NCBI RefSeq assembly: GCF_000003195.3 | Contig: NC_012871.2 | Location: 57,403,802 to 57,467,801 of the forward strand | Direction of reading: 5' to 3' | Origin: Sorghum bicolor | Lineage: Eukaryota; Streptophyta; Magnoliopsida; Poales; Poaceae | Length of the DNA stretch: 64,000 nt | Part shown: positions 60,531 to 64,000 of the stretch, in pieces | Layout: each line of letters begins with the position of its first letter | Numbering within the stretch: position 1 is the stretch's first letter | Position numbers and translations under genes: made by a program | Notes under the pieces: model-generated | Told to the model about the DNA's origin: nothing | What the model saw: the letters and a program-made list of their open reading frames with translations, nothing else | The model's database searches: none

Positions 60531-60535
60531 ACCCC
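60514..60535. repeat. Interstitial telomere-like repeat (CCCTAAA)3
   Basis: TAAACCCTAAACCCTAAACCCC, the plant telomere unit in three near-copies, sits exactly where copia elements normally encode the joint between RT and RNase H. Confidence 0.93.
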
Positions 60536-61211
60536 AAATGATGCTACTCATTATAGAATTATTGTTAGGGCATTACAATATCTAACACTCACTAGACCTG
60601 ACATAGCCTATTCAGTAAATAAGGTGTGTCAATTTCTTCATGCTCCAACTACTGTGCATTGGGCAGCAGTGAAAAGAATTTTGAGATACCTAAAACAATG
60701 CACCAAGCTGGGTCTCAAGATTCACAAGTCTTCTTTTACACTGGTGAGTGTTTTTTCAGATGCAGACTGGGCAGGTAGCACAGATGATAGGAGGTCTACA
60801 GGAGGCTTCGCGATTTTTCTGGGTTCTAATCTTGTATCTTGGTGTGCTCGCAAACAACACACCGTGTCAAGATCCAGCACTGAGTCTGAGTACAAAGCTG
60901 TAGCTGATGCAACTGCTGAGGTGATGTGGATTCAAACTCTTCTTCAAGAATTGCATATCAACAGCCCAAGGGCAGCTAAGTTATGGTGTGATAATATTAG
61001 AGCGAAGTACTTGTCAGCTAATCCAGTATTTCATGCCAGAACTAAACATATAGAAGTTGATTATCACTTCGTCAGAGAAAGAGTATCACGGAAATTGTTG
61101 GATATTGAATTTATCTCTTCTGGTGATCAAGTAGCTGATGGCTTTACAAAGCCACTGTCAGTTCGACTCTTAGAGAACTTCAAATACAATCTCAACCTGG
61201 TAAAGTTGTGA
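60536..61211 (+). pseudogene. Copia RNase H
   Basis: Sequence resumes as [29 protein letters not shown] after the filler. From 60624 an open frame holds RNase [36 protein letters not shown] and [15 protein letters not shown] residues, ending [10 protein letters not shown]. The domain itself is intact. A short stretch of the usual connection is missing where the telomere-like repeats lie. Confidence 0.9.
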
Positions 61212-61222
61212 TTGAGGGGGAG

Positions 61223-61518
61223 TGTTAAAGGATAACCTTAACATTCGGCTACATAGACCAGATCATGTGTATGCATGTGTGTTACGACCAGATGCGTTAG
61301 ACTTGGTCATGTGTTAACCCATGAATAGAAGTGGTCACATATGAATAGGAACACATTGATTATTGTCCATGTAAACAATACTGCATGATCTCCAAGAGGT
61401 CTATTTATGTATGGTGCCACGGATGGGGCTTTTCCATCTATTGAGAAACACGCATTCACCAAGGACCCAAGATAGGGCCTGGTGCTTCCACCATCTACGC
61501 CTCTGATTATTCTTTACA
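61223..61518 (+). repeat. 3' LTR of the copia element
   Basis: 296 bp, preceded by the polypurine tract and followed by the AGGAG target duplication. Confidence 0.97.
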
Positions 61519-61787
61519 AGGAGGTCGGTCAGCGGGATGGTATGGCTCTTGGCCATGAACAGGAAGATGACGACGTGGGGAAGCTGAGCCTGCGCGTCAT
61601 GGGCTCGGCCGCGAGACAACGTAGAAGCAGGTGCAGGAGCTGGAGACGACGCCATTGGACTAAGGGCGGAGCTGGTGGATGTGATGTGAGCATGTGCGGA
61701 GTTGCGATTAATGGCGCGTGAAATTTCCGTGTTTAAATAAATGTTCACGAGCGTATCAACGTGTTTGCTGCGAATCTGTTTTTCCTA

Positions 61788-62133
61788 GGGCAACCACAAA
61801 TGTATATAGACTAAGTAGTCCATATGAGCAGCTTTTGTGTTAGTGGACAATAGCTATTGCTGTCTCCATAATGTTTCAGTCAACAACTAGTCCATAAAGT
61901 GGATCCCATATAAGATAAAAAATTATTTCTCTTTATAATCCTGTGTAAAGCCAAGAAAGAGAGAGTGATGAGTGAGAAAAAGTAACATTTTTTATTTCCT
62001 ATGGGTAGTCCATAAGCTTATGGATACCTTTTACTATGGACTCCTCTATGGACTTATCTCACAGTGTTCCAGTTATTTGATAGCAAATATTTTAATCCTA
62101 TGAACTACCTTATGGCACACATTGTGGTTGCTC
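61788..62133. mobile_element. PIF/Harbinger-like MITE
   Basis: The left end GGGCAACCACAAATGTA and (complement of the right end) GAGCAACCACAATGTG are inverted repeats. Flanks are CTA and TTA. About 346 bp. Confidence 0.7.
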
Positions 62134-63081
62134 TTATATCAACAAGAAATCGTCAAGAACTAGCGGAGGACACCTCCACTTCTGTGTGTGTGTGAAAAAT
62201 GGGCATCATCAGACCATGTACCATTTCTATTAATCAAAGAAAATCTTCAACGCTGAGGACACCTCCACTTCTGTTGTCTTGATTCAAGGGTTCAAAATTT
62301 CGGCAAAATTTCACGAATTTCAGTAATTTCCGTGGTGGCTGAAAAAAATATCTAAAATTTCATTATATAATAATATATATGCTATATAACTTTAGACTCA
62401 TATTTTCTGTTATTTATATTGTATATTCTTCTATTCAATAGATGTGTAATCATAAATCATACTGATACTTGTTTAGATCTATTTTTTTTAAAAAAAACAT
62501 GCTTTATGTGCTAGTCTCTAGAGGATGGGGTCCAATTGATTTCTACTGCTCTTTTTTTTCGAATTACTACGACCAAGATCAGGATTGTAATTTTTTAATA
62601 ACCGTGTATAAAGAGCGAGCCGGGAGCCCCCCCCTACCGGCAATCAACGAGAAGATGGTCGACACTCGTCAGCAGAGCACGCGGACTGCTACGGTACTGT
62701 ATAGTCTATCAGAGGTTCAAACTCCATACCTGGTTTCAGATTCGGGACGACTAGCGCCCGGACGACCGGCTCCTAGGTGTGTCCGGACGCACCCCCCGAC
62801 AAACCAAACCCGCAGATACCGATTCGGCGATCCCCACCAATCCGAACTCCACCTCCAGTCGCGCGGCCCGGGCCGCGAGTCCTTCCTCCGCGCTCGCGGG
62901 GTGACCTCGAGTTGCGGCCGCGAATCCTTCCGCCGCGCTAGCGTTGCTCGTCCTCGCCGCACCGCCCGTCTCCCACCGCGCTGCCCGTCCTCGCCGTGCC
63001 GCGCCGCATTTGTTTCAGCAGCGTCCACAGCAGCCACCGCGCGGTGTGCCCAGATCCGCTCCCCTCCGACGTCGTGCCCAG
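62134..63081. other. Intergenic, then probable 5' leader of the FAR1-related gene
   Basis: 62200-62600 is AT-rich with no feature; 62700-63080 turns very GC-rich, with no in-frame ATG before 63082. The GC-rich part is probably promoter and 5' UTR. Open frames here on both strands lack motifs. Confidence 0.4.
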
Positions 63082-64000
63082 ATGTCTCATCTCCTATCGA
63101 ACATGGAGTTCCCTGCGGGGCATCGTCCCCCACCGATTGTTGAGGGCAGCGAGGCAGATCTATGGTTAGAGGGGCGCAAAGCAGGCTCAAGCATCGTCTA
63201 CGGCACATTAGAGTCTCGTGTTGTGATTTCCAGTGGCAATGAGGTGGAGGAGACGAACCCTTCTTCTTCAAGACAACATGTACGTTGTGTTGCAATTCGG
63301 TTGCAATTTGATCTGTTTACCACTAGTGAAATTTTGTGTTGCAATTTTACTTATACTGACTAGATGCTCTGTTTTGGGTTCCTATGTACATAGCATGACT
63401 AGATACTGAAACTTGTGTTACTATACTCCTGAAACACTAAACCACTTTGATCTGCAACAAGAATTTTGGGTGCTTGCCTGTTCTATGATACCCTGTTTTG
63501 TACTTTTTTTGTTTCGATAATCGATAATGTAAATCACATCTATAAAAGAATTGGAACTGAACCAAATTTGCAATGCCTTCAAAATGTGCAGGACAGCATG
63601 ATACATGGGAGAAGAAACATCAATGTAAACCATCAGATTGCTCCCACTTCAAGTGGATATCATCAGATTGCTGCAACTTCAAGTGGACATCATCAGATTG
63701 TTGCAAATTCAAGCGCTAACATGGCTGATGTTGTTTCAGAAGTGTGTTTCTACGCACACTCTAAATTTGGATGTTTCCTTCTTAATAATTAGTTGGTGTT
63801 GACTGAATGCATAGTTTGACAAACACATTTGCAATGCAGGGTTCCATAGGCCCTAATCTTGATCAGAATCTTTCTCATGGGGCAGAAGTTGAGCTATTTG
63901 AGGATGTCGAGGTGGAAATAAGTGTTCAAAATGAGGTGGTGTATGAAGAAGAAGAGGACGTTGTAAGCTCCCAGCCGGTTGCTCCGTTTGTTGGAATGGA
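63082..64000 (+). CDS. FAR1-related sequence (FRS) gene, 5' part, truncated by the window edge
   Basis: Predicted exons 63082-63279, 63592-63741 and 63840 to beyond 64000, all in phase 0 with donors CAT/GTACGT and GAA/GTGTGT and acceptors TGTGCAG and AATGCAG. The start ATG at 63082 (MSHLLSNMEF) is the first in frame. Exon 2 encodes three near-identical ten-residue repeats (HQIAPTSSGY, HQIAATSSGH, HQIVANSSA). Exon 3 is acidic (YEEEEDVV) and ends at SQPVAPFVGME, which matches the opening of the FAR1 DNA-binding domain (usual P-x-x-GMEF). FAR1/FHY3 proteins are transcription factors derived from Mutator-type transposases. A MULE transposase or other FAR1-domain gene is the alternative. The assignment rests on a short motif, so it is moderate. 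Confidence 0.6.
63631..63714 (+). repeat. Three 30-bp tandem repeats in exon 2
   Basis: CATCAGATTGCTCCCACTTC at 63631 recurs at 63661 and 63691 with exact 30-base spacing, preserving the frame. Confidence 0.95.

Larger units (their letters stand above)
56510..61518 (+). mobile_element. Full-length Ty1/copia retrotransposon (5009 bp) with both LTRs
   Basis: The 5' LTR 56510-56805 and 3' LTR 61223-61518 are each 296 bp, TGTT...TACA. AGGAG is duplicated exactly on both sides (56505-56509 and 61519-61523). The primer-binding site TGGTATTCAGAGTC starts at 56806 (complementary to initiator tRNA-Met, with one extra base). The polypurine tract TTGAGGGGGAG precedes the 3' LTR. Gag, protease, integrase, RT and RNase H are present in order but broken by frameshifts at about 57358, 58581 and 59108, plus a telomere-like filler at about 60514. 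By eye the LTRs differ at 12 of 296 sites, 11 of them transitions. Confidence 0.97.
54932..61655 (-). pseudogene. UDP-glycosyltransferase pseudogene split by a copia element
   Basis: GT1-family UGT read right to left. The N-terminus starts at the ATG at 61655 (MASSPAPAP) and runs to HVVIFLFMAKSHTIPLTDLL at about 61519. The copia element 56510-61518 follows. The frame resumes with HLLRRRQLATITF at about 56494. A frameshift lies at about 56436 (before NAAFVRAAL) and another at about 56300 (before FPAFVESV). An in-frame TGA sits at 55725-55727 just before MRWLDEKAA, probably from TGG. A further frameshift lies at about 55570 (before GVGFEER). The PSPG box follows (WVDQRAILAHECVKGFLSHS, then EQPIN), with HSGWNS where most UGTs have HCGWNS. 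UGTs transfer sugar from UDP-sugars to small molecules in the cytosol. It most resembles the UGT90A group (inference). Clearly non-functional. Confidence 0.88.

Overview
The window is nuclear DNA of a grass (Poaceae). The panicoid group, for example sorghum or a close relative, fits best, but that assignment is an inference from the protein style and transposon mix. Evidence for a plant: multi-exon genes with GT-AG introns, plant-only gene families (class II TPS, KT/HAK/KUP, U-box/ARM E3 ligase, UDP-glycosyltransferase, FAR1-related), Ty1/copia and Ty3/gypsy LTR elements, Helitron, MULE, hAT, Stowaway and PIF/Harbinger-like MITEs, and a nuclear tRNA-Lys.

Layout. 1-8.6 kb is transposon debris: a decayed copia pol on the minus strand, a gypsy-type LTR with a short coding relic, a small copia-like LTR, and a long foldback element with about 240 bp of (AT)n in one arm. 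9.4-15.6 kb holds a minus-strand class II trehalose-6-phosphate synthase gene: three coding exons (861 aa) and a predicted 3.3-kb 5'-UTR intron containing MITEs. 15.7-22.5 kb is intergenic, with a 1.95-kb solo LTR (5-bp target duplication) nested in an old hAT-like element. 22.9-27.2 kb is a minus-strand nine-exon KT/HAK/KUP potassium transporter (852 aa). 27.4-43.9 kb is gene-poor: a 5'-truncated LINE, a Helitron, many MITEs, tandem duplications and an unexplained GC-rich block at 40.3-41.3 kb.

44.1-46.3 kb is an intronless plus-strand U-box/ARM E3 ligase (716 aa, PUB18/19-like) with a TATA box and three ACGT-core ABRE/G-box elements. A tRNA-Lys(CTT) lies at 47.0 kb. 47.3-54.9 kb holds more MITEs, a LINE pseudogene split by a MULE with a perfect 9-bp target duplication, a pyrimidine-rich tract and a GATGTTC minisatellite. 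54.9-61.7 kb is a UDP-glycosyltransferase pseudogene whose first coding region is split by a 5.0-kb copia element (identical 5-bp target duplications). The glycosyltransferase also carries three frameshifts and one nonsense codon. The right edge (63.08 kb to the end) is the 5' part of a FAR1-related gene that runs out of the window.

The genes do not form a pathway or operon. They are independent plant genes in a transposon-rich segment. I found no clear new biological system. The most notable items are the dated copia disruption of the glycosyltransferase with telomere-like filler DNA in the copia RT/RNase H junction, the well-bounded MULE, the foldback with the AT expansion, the solo LTR with 15 copies of an 8-bp motif in opposing orientations, and a perfect 17-bp hairpin downstream of the U-box gene.
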